Assembly: GCA_946800325.1 (NCBI GenBank)
Contig: OX326960.1
Span: 17,904,893-17,968,892 of the forward strand
Source: Luzula sylvatica
Lineage: Eukaryota; Streptophyta; Magnoliopsida; Poales; Juncaceae
DNA length: 64,000 nucleotides
Direction: 5' to 3'
Position numbers and translations under genes: made by a program. The notes beneath the pieces are model-generated. The model did not search any database. It was not told where the DNA came from and saw only the letters and a list, made by a program, of their open reading frames with translations. Shown one piece after another: positions 34,258 to 46,114 of the stretch. The stretch's first letter is position 1. Every line of letters starts with the position of its first letter.

Positions 34258-34475
34258 CAGTTGTATAGTCATTTGGAATTGTAAATCATTTCTTGTCCTT
34301 AACGGGTTGAGGTAAGGACAAGAAATGATTTACAATTCTTGTTCAAAAAATGTATTTCTAGAATTATTTCAACTGATTTACAATTCCAAATAATTACAAT
34401 TCCAAATGATTTACAATTCTTGTCCTTAACTATTTCTTGGAATTGTAAAGAATTGTAAATTAGTTGTATAGTAAT
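34258..34475. repeat. Foldback element with a perfect 26-bp hairpin
   Basis: Arms 34276-34301 and 34313-34338 (gaattgtaaatcatttcttg... and its reverse complement) are perfectly complementary around an 11-base loop. Further copies of the arm sequence follow at 34374-34430. The phrase agttgtatagt occurs at both ends of the block (about 34259 and 34462). Confidence 0.7.
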
Positions 34476-34479
34476 AAAT

Positions 34480-35035
34480 AACAAGAAAAAAATATATATA
34501 AAGGAAATAATATGTCATTTATAAATATAGAAATAGTTATGCGTTATGTTAATGTTAAAAAATAGTAAAAACATGCATACACACACATATACATGTGTCA
34601 TGCTATGATATAAAATTAAAATGTACACTTGCGCATATATAAGCATATATAAGATGTGATTCTTGAATATGAAATAAGAAAAATAAGAAAACAAAATTAG
34701 AGAAAAAGAAGGAGAATATTATTTGTAGTATCTTTTGTTAGTTCATGCAAGCCTCGTAAAATAGACTACCTAAGAACTTGATGAGACACAAATTACATGA
34801 TAAATTAAATATATACTTAGTTTTAAATAAAAATATATGGAGATAAATGTGTACAATACAAAACACTATTAAGAAAGGAGAGTTATATAATACATCTTTT
34901 TTTCTTATGACACGTTCATTCTCAAAGTTATTTTGAGTAATTATCATTTTTCAAGTATATTTATGAATGAATGGTGAGCTAAATATAAAATATGCAATGT
35001 TCATTTATGAAAAAATATCCATAAAAATAGGCACA
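34480..35035. other. AT-rich intergenic, nothing recognised
   Basis: Low-complexity AT sequence. The 69-codon minus frame at 34738-34947 has no support. Confidence 0.5.
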
Positions 35036-35422
35036 ATTGAAGTGTGTCCAGAAAACATTAAAATTTCACATACACCATCAATAATCTGAAATTTCACGAA
35101 TATCCCTGCAAATGTCTCAAAATTTCATGGATACCACTTCAAAATCCTTCAAATATAATTATTGCCCCTATAAAATTCTTAAAATATCACATATACCCCT
35201 ATTATATTATTTAAAATCCATCAACGTATTTCTCGCTGGAAATATGCCAATTACCTAATTTTTAAAAATTATTTTTCTAAGGAATAATTTTTTCTCTAAA
35301 ATAATATTTAAAACAATAAAAAATCAAATATTGTCAATTCTATCTCATAATTTATTTCCAAAAATCATTGATGAAATCAATACTATTATGAAAATTTTCA
35401 CTAATTATTATATTTTATATAA

Positions 35423-36823
35423 GGCTAGTGATATCGACAGGAAATTGTATTACTTGTTACAGGAAAATTAATTTGAAATGACTAATTTACCCTTATTTAA
35501 TGATTAAATGTTATTTGGAAAATAGATTATTATGTATCAAGTGAAGATTTAAAAGATATGAACCTTATATGTTATTTGAAAAGTAGTTTATAACTGGAAT
35601 GATGTGAATCTTGTATGTATTATTTCTAGATTCGAGTTTTAATTGTATGAATATCCATGATTAAATATCATGAACATAAGAAGAAAAAATAAAAGAATAT
35701 TACAATTGCAATTAAATAAAAAAAAATAACATGATAATATCTTATGTTAGTTGTTAATGATAAAATGAAAATAAACATAACTACTATGATTCCTAAATTA
35801 AATTATTAAATTATTTGAATAATTGGAAAAACATAAAGAACAAAAAAAATGAAAACCATAATTTGGAAAATATAAAATGTAAAAATATAATAAAATATAA
35901 TAAACATAACTACGTTGATTCTTGAGTTTTTTAAGATTAAAAATTTTGAAATTTGAGGAGGAGACTCAGGAGAGACCAAACAATGGAGCCGAGAAGATTT
36001 TTTTTTTTTTTTTTTTAGTTTTGGTTAGGAATTGGTAAGACGATCCAAATTGGCATTTTCTAAATTTTGATTTCTATTGATTTTGTTCATAATTATTAAG
36101 ATCTGAACTTTCTAAATTTTCTCCAAAAATATCTATTTAGATTTTTTTTTTTTTTTTTTTTCAAATCATTTGTAATGGTAAATTAGCTATGTTACGCGGA
36201 TACTTCAAAAAGCGCTACAAGTCTCGCCAGAAGCGGAAGTATTCTGAGGATACGGGTATCCGATACGGATACGGGTACGATACGGCTCGGATACGTATCG
36301 GATACGCCACGTGGCGTATCCGATTAGTTTAATATTTTTTTTTCGGGGAATACGGCAGGATACGGCTGGGATACGTTCATGATACGGCTGAAATACTCCA
36401 TTTATGATACTTCGGCCCAATATATGTTTTGGCCCATAATATTTTTAAATAATTTGTATAGGATATTTCTTGGATACTTCTAAGATACTTCTAAAACTAG
36501 TTTTATGATACTTCTAAAATAAATTTAAGATACTCTTATGATACTCTTATGATACTTGTATTGTTATGTTGATTTTTTTTATTATCATGATATTTAATTT
36601 AAAAATATTATTTATTTATTTATTGTATATAATATAAATATATTAAAATAATAACTATATAGCCGTATCCGTATCCGTGATTTTTCAAAAATTGCCGTAT
36701 CGCCGTATCCGTGTCGTATCGGATACGATACCCGTATCCGTATCCGTGCAACATAGTAAATTAGTCATTTTACATTAATTTTCCTGTAACAAGTAAAACT
36801 ATTTCCTGTCGATATCACGAGCC
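35423..36823. mobile_element. Mutator-like MITE with 9-bp target duplication (823 bp without its insert)
   Basis: The TIR is about 70 bp, GGCTAGTGATATCGACAGG on the left and GGCTCGTGATATCGACAGG in reverse complement on the right. The 9-bp duplication tttatataa lies at 35414-35422 and 36824-36832. A 570-bp hAT MITE is inserted near its right end. Confidence 0.87.
36187..36756. mobile_element. hAT-like MITE, 570 bp, 8-bp target duplication
   Basis: The termini are CTATGTTACGCGGATAC and, in reverse complement, CTATGTTGCACGGATAC. Subterminal gatacggatacgggta repeats are dense, and gatactcttat repeats fill the centre. The 8-bp duplication taaattag lies at 36179-36186 and 36757-36764. Related sequence begins near 63739, and a degraded relative lies at 43260-43450. 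Confidence 0.9.
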
Positions 36824-36971
36824 TTTATATAAAGGTAAAACGAAAAAAATATTTTGAACGAAAAATTAATAAATCATTAAATAAAAGTTTAATTTAGGGA
36901 TATACATGATATTTGAAGGGTTTTCTAGGGGTATGATGTTTTACAGGGGTACACATAAAATTCTGCCAAAT

Positions 36972-37040
36972 TTTTTTTTTATCATACACCCTTCTAAATA
37001 CCCAAAATATTCTTTTAAAATGATGTACGATAGAACTTTT
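36972..37040 (-). repeat. Fragment of the 14432-type MITE
   Basis: In reverse complement it reads AGTTCTATCGTACATC and attttgggtattt, matching the left half of the MITE at 14432-14690. Confidence 0.45.
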
Positions 37041-37044
37041 CAAT

Positions 37045-37585
37045 AAAAACCATATAAAATAAAAATGTGGCAATGGCTTGCAAAATAAAAAAAATGGTAT
37101 CTATTCTCATCAAACTTGTCAAAGTTCATGCCAATTTAATGAGCAAACAAGAAAGTTCACAACAAACCAATATCATTGGAGTAAATAAATAAGATTGTTA
37201 TGATTACCCACTCAGGTATTAGGGACATAAATATGATTCATCATAACTTGATACTTAAAACAAAGCAATATCAATAAATAAATTTTGATAAAACGAAACA
37301 AACTCTGCAAAAATATATTATCCCTAAAGAATATTTCATTGCATCTGTCGAAGTAAGATATTGGAGGATAATCAATATTTAAGCATAAATTAAAAAATAA
37401 GGTTTGAAAGCTCTGTCGCATCGTCTTTTGCTTAATGTTTCACAAAAAAAAAAAAAAAAAAAAATCTTGTAAATAACATTATTTAATTTTTTTATCATGT
37501 CACGTAGATAGATCAGTTTTTTCTAATATCAGCAATCTAGATAATCACATAACGAAAGTTTCGTACTACTTTTCAAAATTTGTCT
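37045..37585. other. AT-rich intergenic, nothing recognised
   Basis: A poly-A run lies at 37442-37462. The 69-codon minus frame (37212-37421) is not supported. Confidence 0.45.
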
Positions 37586-37589
37586 ATCT

Positions 37590-37695
37590 GATGGGGTTGG
37601 AGGTTAGAAACTATTTCAATCAGGTAAATAAATATTTTCATTGATGGGGTTGGAGGTTAGAAACTATTTCAATCAGGTACATAAATATTTTCATT
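37590..37695. repeat. 53-bp tandem duplication
   Basis: The unit gatggggttggaggttagaa... at 37590-37642 is repeated at 37643-37695 with one difference. Confidence 0.92.
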
Positions 37696-37699
37696 GTTA

Positions 37700-39100
37700 A
37701 TTTATAAATAACTTCGATTTTTTGTTGTGTTAAGTTTGTATCGTGCAGAGTATTTTTGAACACAAATAACCATTCTTTGATTCATCTCATTAATTTGCAG
37801 GCCTTAGCTTGTAATCTATACTTTATATAGAGGGAGTTCACTCGTAAATTATCTGAAACCTATTCTTCAGCAAATTAATGTTTTTTATCTTAAATTGCGA
37901 ATTTGAATTCGGCAAGGCAGAAGATGGTTAACTGCTCACATGGAAAAGAAATGTGGAGTTATGGACCATGTGTAGGGCTATTGTGTATTTAGTTATTTGG
38001 TGTTCATGGACCATGTCTAAATAGGTACTTTATTAGTGGATTATAAGTTTATAACTAGGTCTATTATATATCATATTTTACTAATTTATTAAGGGACAAT
38101 TTCTTATGTGTCCCTTCAAATAAAGCTCAAAATATTCTATTTGTCTCTCCAAATTTACAAATTTCAAATTTATCATTTCAAAATTTATCTTGTATCAAAT
38201 TTATCCTTCTAAAATGTATCTTCTATCATTTATATCCACTTAGCACTTTTAAAACATCAAATATGTCCAATCATGAAACTGCCGTTAAGATAAACTAGAT
38301 AAAAATTTCCAAGTCTAATTAAACCATTTAAGTTTCAACTAGTTGGACGAAAATGCCCTTTCAATATGTATCCCCACTTTTAAAACATAATATTTCTTTC
38401 CAAAATCTAACTGGGTCGTAACAATATTTTCTCATTTGGAATTAGTGAGTTAAATGGTTGATTTATCTTTTAAGTTTTTTTCGCAATTATAGTGGGGCTT
38501 GACAATGTAGAATTTTTTCACATATTTTCTAATGTTTGTCAAAGAATTGTATTACGTTACCTATAGCTATAACTCGTTGACACTAATTAAGCTCAACAAA
38601 ATTACCCTAATAACCTGAAATAACTCCTAAATCAGAAAATTGACCATAAGACAGTTGATCTGTATAGCGTAATAAATCCTCTTTGAGCATATTTATCCCC
38701 AACGAGACCTAATTAAACTAGTTGACTTAATACAAGCTCAATTAACCCTAATTAATCCAAGTTCAACGAATTGAGATACATATTCCAATAATAAAGCATA
38801 TTTTATCATCAATTAATTCCTATTAAGCATAATTAAGGTAATTTACCCTTAAAGCGATCATAATTAACTCAAATTATAAATAATTACGTCCTAAATGATC
38901 TAATCCAGTCAAAATTACCCCTAGTTCAGCTAATTTATTCCCAATAAGTAATTAAGTCTAATTGATCTTTATCCAAATTCAGTTAACCATACAATCGCAG
39001 AATCGATCCATTTTAGAAAGACAAGAGATACCTTCAGCAGTTCCAGTCAAAATTACCCCTAGAAGATCACTGCTCTTCTACATTCTCGTCCAGATTCGAC
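37700..39100. other. Intergenic, repeat-like, no gene
   Basis: Between 38095 and 38330 there are serial variants of aaatttatcyttctaaaatgtatc. Between 38580 and 38960 short taattaacc/attaccc phrases recur. The phrases ttcgcaattatagtggg (38489, 39296) and gggcaaaatagtcyttttac (39272, 39337) suggest a decayed element spanning 38.4-39.4 kb. Confidence 0.4.
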
Positions 39101-39119
39101 TCTTTACATTTCTAAATTT

Positions 39120-40230
39120 TCGTGTAGTTTCTCTTATGTCCCATACTTGGTGAGAGAGCGAGCGTATACAAAGCACGCGCGATACGAAGGAGCTCCGGAG
39201 AACATCGCCAGCAGACTTGGCTTGCTCAGGGAGATAGGGCACGAGTGAGAGTGGGAGAGAGCCACCACCCTGGGCAAAATAGTCCTTTTACTACTTTTCG
39301 CAATTATAGTGGGATTGAGCTAGATGAACCAAGGAGGGCAAAATAGTCTTTTTACTACATTTTTTTTTTTTTGCTCAGAAATGCCCGTAAGCTTTGGTAT
39401 TTCTCAATAAAGGATTTTACAGCCATATGACGATTCCAGTATTACCATTCCTATAGAGTTACCTGGTATCTATTAATCCAAAACTAAATCCTATTTTTTC
39501 ACATGACAATTCGTTAAGATCGTTACATACTTAGATCTTATCCTACTACAATTCTAAAACGTACATAGAATTAAGAAGAAACTAAAAAGAAGATACAAGT
39601 GAGTAAGTCGTTTGTTCGCTTCGAATGCACTACAATCCATGATCTTTGTGGATGAGTGTGATCACTGCCTCGTTGCATTTTAGTCTATGAATGACACAAA
39701 ATTGCAAGGTTCGAAAACGGCAAGGATCGTGAAAGGCTAGGGTCGGCAAAAAAAAAAAACGGGTAATCACCAATGACAATGTGACAAAACCACCTCGAGC
39801 GAAAAGAGCAAATCATCAAAGCTAGAATGGCAGCACTCCATAAGAACCACCTGACACGTCCATTTGTTGTCGTCGTTTCGTCGTGGTGCTTGATCCGACT
39901 GTTGTAATGAATTGTTGCCATCACGTCGAAACTCTGCTGCCGGTCAGACCACCACCTGATTTTCTTCGAAACTCCACCAGCTCGGCAAAGACGAAGCAGA
40001 CAAGATCTGCCTGTATTGATGTGGTCACGGTATCCACTAAATCTCTCAGTCGTCTCTGAAAAACGAGTGGAAGATAAGAGACGTCAATAACCGACTGTCC
40101 TTTCCGTTTGAGAAATGAATCTCGGGTGTGGTTGAGTCAAGAGGTCGAGAAGAAGAGGAGGTTGAGGCGAAGAAAAGTACAGGATCCAGGGGGTTGGTGT
40201 ACTTTTCTGTTAGATTTAACAGAGAGATTT
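39120..40230. other. GC-richer stretch with uncertain coding content
   Basis: Base composition rises here and a minus-strand frame of 79 codons (39685-39924) includes a hydrophobic stretch WFLWSAAILALMIC. Two overlapping plus frames lie at 40108-40331. No family, splice pattern or conserved motif could be assigned, so no gene is called. Confidence 0.3.
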
Positions 40231-40231
40231 A

Positions 40232-40440
40232 TTTATGGAGCATTTCTCACGGTAACCCTATTTATAAAAATAATTCCAAAAATAATCTTGTTTTGAAAAA
40301 AATTCTAAAACTAACCCAAATCGGATTTTAAAATCCCGTTATTACTTGATTTCAAAAACTCGGAGGTCGAATTGCATAAAACCACACTTAGTTGGACTGA
40401 TTGTAAAAAAGTACAACGGGTTTTAAAATCACGGTCAGAT
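40232..40440. repeat. Dispersed AT-rich family member
   Basis: It has the same phrase set as at 3.34 kb (aaaataattccaaaaataat, aactaacccaaatcgg, gattttaaaatc). Confidence 0.5.
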
Positions 40441-40629
40441 TTTTTTTTTTTTTTACATAACATATGCATATCTTTATATTGTACCCTCTAGTCTTGTATG
40501 TCATAATTAATATAATTTAGTAACATTATAATTGACGTAAGTAATAACTAATTAATCTATAATTATTATTTATTATAATTACTGAATTTGAATTAAATTT
40601 AATCCATTTTTAGTTATATATTTTTGAAT

Positions 40630-40815
40630 TATCATGCGATTTATGTGTGTTAAATAAATCATAGAAAGTGTAATGGGAAATCTTGGGGTTGGCTAAAATA
40701 TTCTTTTTTTCATGGGCCATCGTGGGCCTGACAAATAAATTTGGAAATTTTCTTTTGCTCCAAATTTTTCCCACACCATTTTCCATGTTATATTTAACAC
40801 ACCTAATTAGTATGA
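40630..40815. repeat. Palindromic unit related to 62.6-63.1 kb
   Basis: The arms tgtgtgttaaataaatcat / ccatgttatatttaacacac enclose a locally GC-richer, imperfectly self-complementary core (ggaaatcttgggg / ccaaatttttccc). Its design is the same as the units at 62.6 and 63.0 kb. Confidence 0.45.
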
Positions 40816-41039
40816 TAATTCAATATATATATAATTCATATTATTTAAAATTTATTAATTTGATTTAGTTTTCATTATATATGACTGATTATTAATTATA
40901 GAATTTGTGTTGATTACCATTTAATTAAGCATGTTAATCAAAAATTAAAATATGTTATCATTTAATTAAACGTGTAACTAAAACATAAAAATTGTGGGGG
41001 TAAAAACTGGAGAGATATAATAGCTTAATCAATTGATTT

Positions 41040-41250
41040 TTTTGACGGATTTTAAAAACTGGTTTTTTTTTAATCATGTATAAACTGTCTAATCATGCTA
41101 TCTTAGTATTATTAATTGGGCGGGTTTTTAAAATCCGGTGGTACCGAGATTTTAAAATCCGGTCTGGGTTAATTTTGGAATATTTTTCAAAACTGGATTA
41201 TTTTTCGAAATTATTTTCCATACATGGTTACATGCAAAAATGCTCCGAGA
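41040..41250. repeat. Dispersed AT-rich family member
   Basis: The phrases aaaatccggtggtaccgag and tttggaatatttttcaaaac match the family at 3.34, 40.2, 45.9 and 60.8 kb. Confidence 0.5.
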
Positions 41251-41597
41251 TTTATTTTGGATCAATTTGTAAATAGTTGATCTTTTGAGGGACAAATTTG
41301 ATAATAATATTTTTGTAGCTAGGGACAAATATGATATTGTGAATTTTTTGAGGAATATACTAGAAATTATCCCATTTATTATTTGTAGTTTACATATTAG
41401 TTTTTTTATATAAAATATATGAAAATTTTGTTATCACTGACAAAACTTTACGTTAAGTAAATGTTTATTATATATTTAGTTATCTAATATATTTATTATT
41501 TATGTCGACCTAAAATTTATATTTATATTTTTCATGTACAATATTTGATGCGTTCAAATTTCTCAACTAGGCACAAGAATCGAGTAAACAAAACCGA

Positions 41598-41792
41598 TTA
41601 GGACACGTCTGATTCCCGAACTTCAAACTGCACTGCAATAATTCGGAATAACGTCACAAATTCAAATAGTACTCAACAAAACTAGAAAATGTGTTCCTTA
41701 CCTGATCCGAGAGACGCCTGATCAAAGAAACAAAAAGAACCGTCGTTAATCACCGTGATTTCCCTCAGAAGCGACGAGAGAAAGCCGTCCAT
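41598..41792 (-). CDS. Possible small two-exon gene, 41 residues
   Basis: On the minus strand an ATG at 41792 opens 91 bases (MDGFLSSLLREITVINDG...) to a canonical GTAAGG donor at 41701. After a 69-base intron ending TTGCAG, 35 bases finish in TAA at 41598. The two parts total 126 bases, in frame. Upstream (41840-41860) are a tatataac TATA-like motif and an aaccctac motif, and the leader has ctctctctcctcc. This looks like a real plant gene start, but the encoded peptide is unknown to me. It may be the first exon of a longer, broken or captured gene. Confidence 0.35.
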
Positions 41793-42239
41793 TATCGTCT
41801 GGGTAGTTAATGTGTGTGATTCAGGAGGAGAGAGAGTAGGGTTAGGTTGTTATATGGGTGGATTCAAATTTCACTTTAATTCGAGGTGGCACTATCACAT
41901 TTTGCTGACGCATCGAGGGTATATATGAACTCAAATGTTTTAAATAGTTGCAAAAATATAATAATTCAATCTCAAATAATATAAAAATTCAATTTTATGA
42001 ATAACAATATAATTGCAAAAAAACACATTAAATAGTTCCAAAAATAATAATACTTTTATCAATCTCAAATGACAAAACCAAACAATATTTTCATAGCAAA
42101 AACATAACAAAAACTAATAATATTATTAAATTGTTTTAAATTGTTGTTCTTGATCCCAGATCTACTTGTACCATTTTTTGGACCCCTAAAATTTTAAAAT
42201 CAAAATACACAACTATAAAAATATTATAAAAAAAGAATT

Positions 42240-43035
42240 AAAAAAATAGATATTAGTTCCACCTTTTGTTACTGGTGTTTGAGATGATTCTGAAGCTTCA
42301 TGTCGAGAGGAACTGAATTCTTACAAGTCTTGTGATGATGCCATTGAATTACATCAGATGCTTTCATTCTATTTTAAAGGGTAAATATGATATTTTATGT
42401 TTTTAGGAGGGTAAATATGTACATGATAAAATAGTAATTTTAAAGATTGATCATTAGTTTTAATGGAGAAATTGGATAATTTAAAAAAAATGGGTAAATA
42501 TAATGTTTTAGATTTATGATAGAATAAACATGATATTTTAAATTTAAGAAGGATAAATATGTAATCCTAATTTAACAAAGGATAAATATGAAAATCCCCT
42601 TATTATTATTATTATTATTATTATTTGAACACATATAACACATCTAAAAAGGTCAAATTAACAAACATATAATACACTTAATAAAAACTATATTATATTT
42701 TTGTATTATATATTGTATTTTACAAAAATATATAACACACAACTAGGAATCGTTATATCATGCAGTTCTAAATGTATCATGCATTTAAAGTGTCTGGCAT
42801 ACCTACAAAAAGTATATCATGCATAATAATTATATATCGTACACTTAGAAAATATTCAAAATGTATAAACCAAACATATATTATATTTATAAAATAAATA
42901 TATCAAACATAAAAAGGTGCATAAACACAACTAAATGTATATATCACAGGTATCTAAAAAAGTATATATTTTAGAAGGTTAACTAAAAAATGATACATCA
43001 AACAGCATATTGTAGTTAAATAATACTTGGTTTAT
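42240..43035. repeat. Segmental duplication, copy 1 (copy 2 at 50280-51080)
   Basis: Collinear similarity includes gaggaactg, ttacaagtcttgtgatgat, tttaggagggtaaatatgta, an (ATT)n tract and aactaggaatcgttatatca. Copy 2 lies about 8.05 kb to the right in the same orientation. Confidence 0.8.
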
Positions 43036-43259
43036 AGGAAAAGAAAAATATTAAGAGTCAAATAAGAAAAGAAAAATACTTGTGGTTTATATTTTGTTCG
43101 TAATTAAGAAATTTGACAGTTACATTTCTTGGAGTGGAGTTTGGAGAGGCATAATACTTTTAACGAATTAACTCAATTCAAGGTAGTTGTGCATACAAAT
43201 ATTTATCTTTTTACGTATACATTATGATGTGTTGAAATATTATTAATAAATAAAATCAA

Positions 43260-43450
43260 CTCAAAATATGCTAGACGTATTCTAACCATATTCCGAAAAT
43301 ATCGTGACGTATTTTGAAGTATTCGAAAAAAATATATTAAAATAATCAAATATTTCATGTGATGTATTCGATAAGTATCACACTCGTATCCGCATCAGAT
43401 GCATGTATCTCCAAAACTCTTTGGCATTTTGGATATATCCGTGTAACACA
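43260..43450. repeat. Degraded relative of the hAT MITE at 36187
   Basis: It has cactcgtatccgcatc and gatatatccgtgtaacac, and repeated gtattc phrases, but no intact termini. Confidence 0.35.
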
Positions 43451-43739
43451 TATTATAATACTATATGATATCTTAAATGAAATTGATAATAATAAGAAAC
43501 AAGCAAAGCTTTGAAAAAAATAATATATTTGAGTGATTAAAGTTTCACAAAACAATATGAGTAATTTTTTCTCATAATTAATGTCCATTTAATTAAATTT
43601 GACAGTGGAACAATTTAGATAATTCAAAACTGACTGACCTCATGATAATTTTATAATTCTACTAACTAATTTGTAAAATTAAACTTTTAATGATTAAAAT
43701 TTAACGAAACGACTTGAGCCTTTTCGTGATTTGTTTTGA

Positions 43740-44340
43740 TTGCGAGATCAAAAAAAGATAGAAGAGGTTCCGTGAATACGTACGCGGCCATTTGGGAGCT
43801 CCCCTCGTCGTTGGTTTTCAAATGAAATCAAATTTCCTCGACAACTTTTCGCTTCTCCTCCATTATCTCTCCTTCCCACTCTCTTTGCTCAAAATATCCA
43901 TCCACCGCTCGTACTTCACCTCGCTCTCTCCCTCTTCCTCTTTCTCCACCACCACCTCTTCTTCCTGAGCCGTTTCTGAATGACCCGTTTCAGATTATAC
44001 CTGGCAAGCCAAGGTTTAGTTACACATTTACTCCCGTACCTCAAATAATTATGGTTTTGATTTACTCCCATGCCTCGAAACAGTCAATTAATTGTTTCGA
44101 GAGATATATTGTTTTATTTTTGATTGAACATCAGAATTCTGGTGGTTTTATGTGATTTGGTCTCTTCTTATAATTAAAACAATAAAGAGCATGCAAATAT
44201 GATGATAACTGCTTTACTCAATTCACAATCACAATTTTTATGTGTACTCAAATTTTGAGTAATTTTAATAATGCTCAAATTTTGAAGGTAAATTTTGAGT
44301 TATTTTAACCTTTCTAAAACAACATAAATGTATTATCATG
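43740..44340. repeat. Gene-flank-like module, recurring at 51290 (direct) and 52550-52990 (inverted)
   Basis: A GC-richer CT-rich leader (43780-43980) is followed by ggcaagccaaggttt, ctcaaataattatggttt and ggtggttttatgtgattt. The same text occurs in copy 2 near 51345 and, inverted, between 52550 and 52990. Coding potential is not established. Confidence 0.6.
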
Positions 44341-44603
44341 CTCCCACATATCCAAGGGAAATTTTCTAAAAAAAAAAACCTAACTTTCATGATATTTTTT
44401 TTTTAATGTCCCCTCATTACTTATTGAATTCCCTAGAAACCCATAACATTTCATCAATTGCACATTATTTTAGACAAGAATCCTTCTCCTTCAATATGTT
44501 GTTTTATAAAATTTAGTTCAATTTATTAACTTATAAATAAAAACAAATGAAATATCATTTAACTATATCTCAGTATATTATACTTATGATGTTTTGTGAA
44601 ACT

Positions 44604-44614
44604 ATATGATTATG

Positions 44615-44664
<50 letters not shown>
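44604..44664. repeat. (ATT)n microsatellite
   Basis: About 20 ATT units. Confidence 0.92.
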
Positions 44665-44666
<2 letters not shown>

Positions 44667-44669
44667 GGA

Positions 44670-45890
44670 TTTTACATAATATAAATTGTTATTATGTAAA
44701 CAATATTTTATATTACTAAATTAAATCATAAAATGTATTACAAAACATTGCAACATACTATATTATGAATATTATATTTAAAATTTATTTGTTAGTTTGG
44801 TTTGATTAAAAATAATTTATAAAAATATAATAAAGGATATTTGATCCACAAAATAATTAAGTGCATGTAGTGTTAAAGTAAACATTACTACTAGTGGATA
44901 AAACAATGCAATGTACTTTTTGTAAGGGGTTTCGAGGAGATGGCAAAAATATAAGGAACTTTTTTAAATATAAAAAAAAAAATTAAGAGAATTTTCAAAA
45001 AAAATCTCTATATTCGTTTATAAAAATTTATAATGTTTATTAAGGGGGTGATATAAAAGAATATTATTTGGGCTTATGAATACAAATTGTTCCAATTTTA
45101 TTGAAGGAACTAATAGGTATATCCTATCCATCCAATTTTTAATTGTTCCCATTTTGTTACTTATTTTTTATCTGTGTCCCAGAGTTTCTATTAAGTTTTA
45201 ATAAGTCGATGTTTGAACATACAAATTATTTAATCACTGTTTGTGTGTTCCTCCATTTTTAATAATATAGAAAAATGACAAATTAAAATTTGATGTGTGA
45301 TGATATTGTGATAACATAAGAATCAAAAGATGAGTGTTTGATTTGAACAATAAATTTTTTGAGTGATTTAAATTCCAAAAAATCATATAACTCGAAACAA
45401 ATAAAAAATATATTGTAAGAATGTATGTACAATCAAAACGTGAGGTTTCCCATAATTTGGTGTTGATTTAAGCCAAATTGTTCCCATAATTGATAATGTA
45501 TGTACAATTAAAACATGTTTTATTATTAAGAATATAAAATATAAGTATATTATTTGGAAATATCCATACAATATTTTCAGAGACGGGGATGTTTGGTCCT
45601 AGATGACCTGGAAAGAAGGGAGATATGAACAATTTGGCTTAAATCAAGGATTGCTAATTAATTTTCAGAGACGGGGATGTTTAAAATAATTATCATGTAT
45701 TTTTATTGATACGTCCAACTTGACATTTTATTCGTTTTTGTGTGTTAGTTGGATTGCTAATTAATTTCATTAATCCTCCTCGAAATTCAAATCAATGATG
45801 AAAATCATAAATTCTGGGGACAAAATAGAATTTTCCAGAATTTTGCTTTGTGTTAGAAAGTACAAAAAGGGCCCTTCACTCAGATTATGT
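44670..45890. repeat. AT-rich block with parts inverted relative to 51480-51700
   Basis: Sequence 45262-45440 matches 51500-51690 in reverse complement. Sequence 45567-45650 (agacggggatgtttggtcc, gatgacctggaaagaagg) matches 51925-52010 in direct orientation. The phrase ttttcagagacggggatgttt occurs twice (45577 and 45662). Confidence 0.55.
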
Positions 45891-45899
45891 GTTTTATGA

Positions 45900-46110
45900 A
45901 TTGAAAGATGGAGCATTTATGCATATAACTATATAAAAAAGAATTCGAAAAATAATCTCTATTTTCAAAATATTTTAAAAATAATCCAAAACTGATTTTA
46001 AAAATTCAGTACCCACCGATTTTAAAAACCAGTTGGTTTAGTTAAATTAATTTTTAATCACATCATTTATTAAACCAGAAAAATCATCGGGTTTTATAAA
46101 TCCGGTCAAG
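45900..46110. repeat. Dispersed AT-rich family member (inverted)
   Basis: It runs from gatggagcatttatgcat to aatcatcgggttttataaatc and is the reverse of the 41.05-kb copy. Confidence 0.5.
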
Positions 46111-46114
46111 TATT

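Larger units (their letters stand above)
35045..36967. mobile_element. Outer element of a three-level nest
   Basis: The left side (ttaaaatttcacatacacc, aatatccctgcaaatg) and right side (reverse complement ttttatgtgtaccccTGT, catgtatatccct) resemble the TIRs of the MITE at 6336-6693. No target duplication was found, so the termini are approximate. Inside lie the MULE MITE 35423-36823 and, within that, the hAT MITE 36187-36756. Confidence 0.5.
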
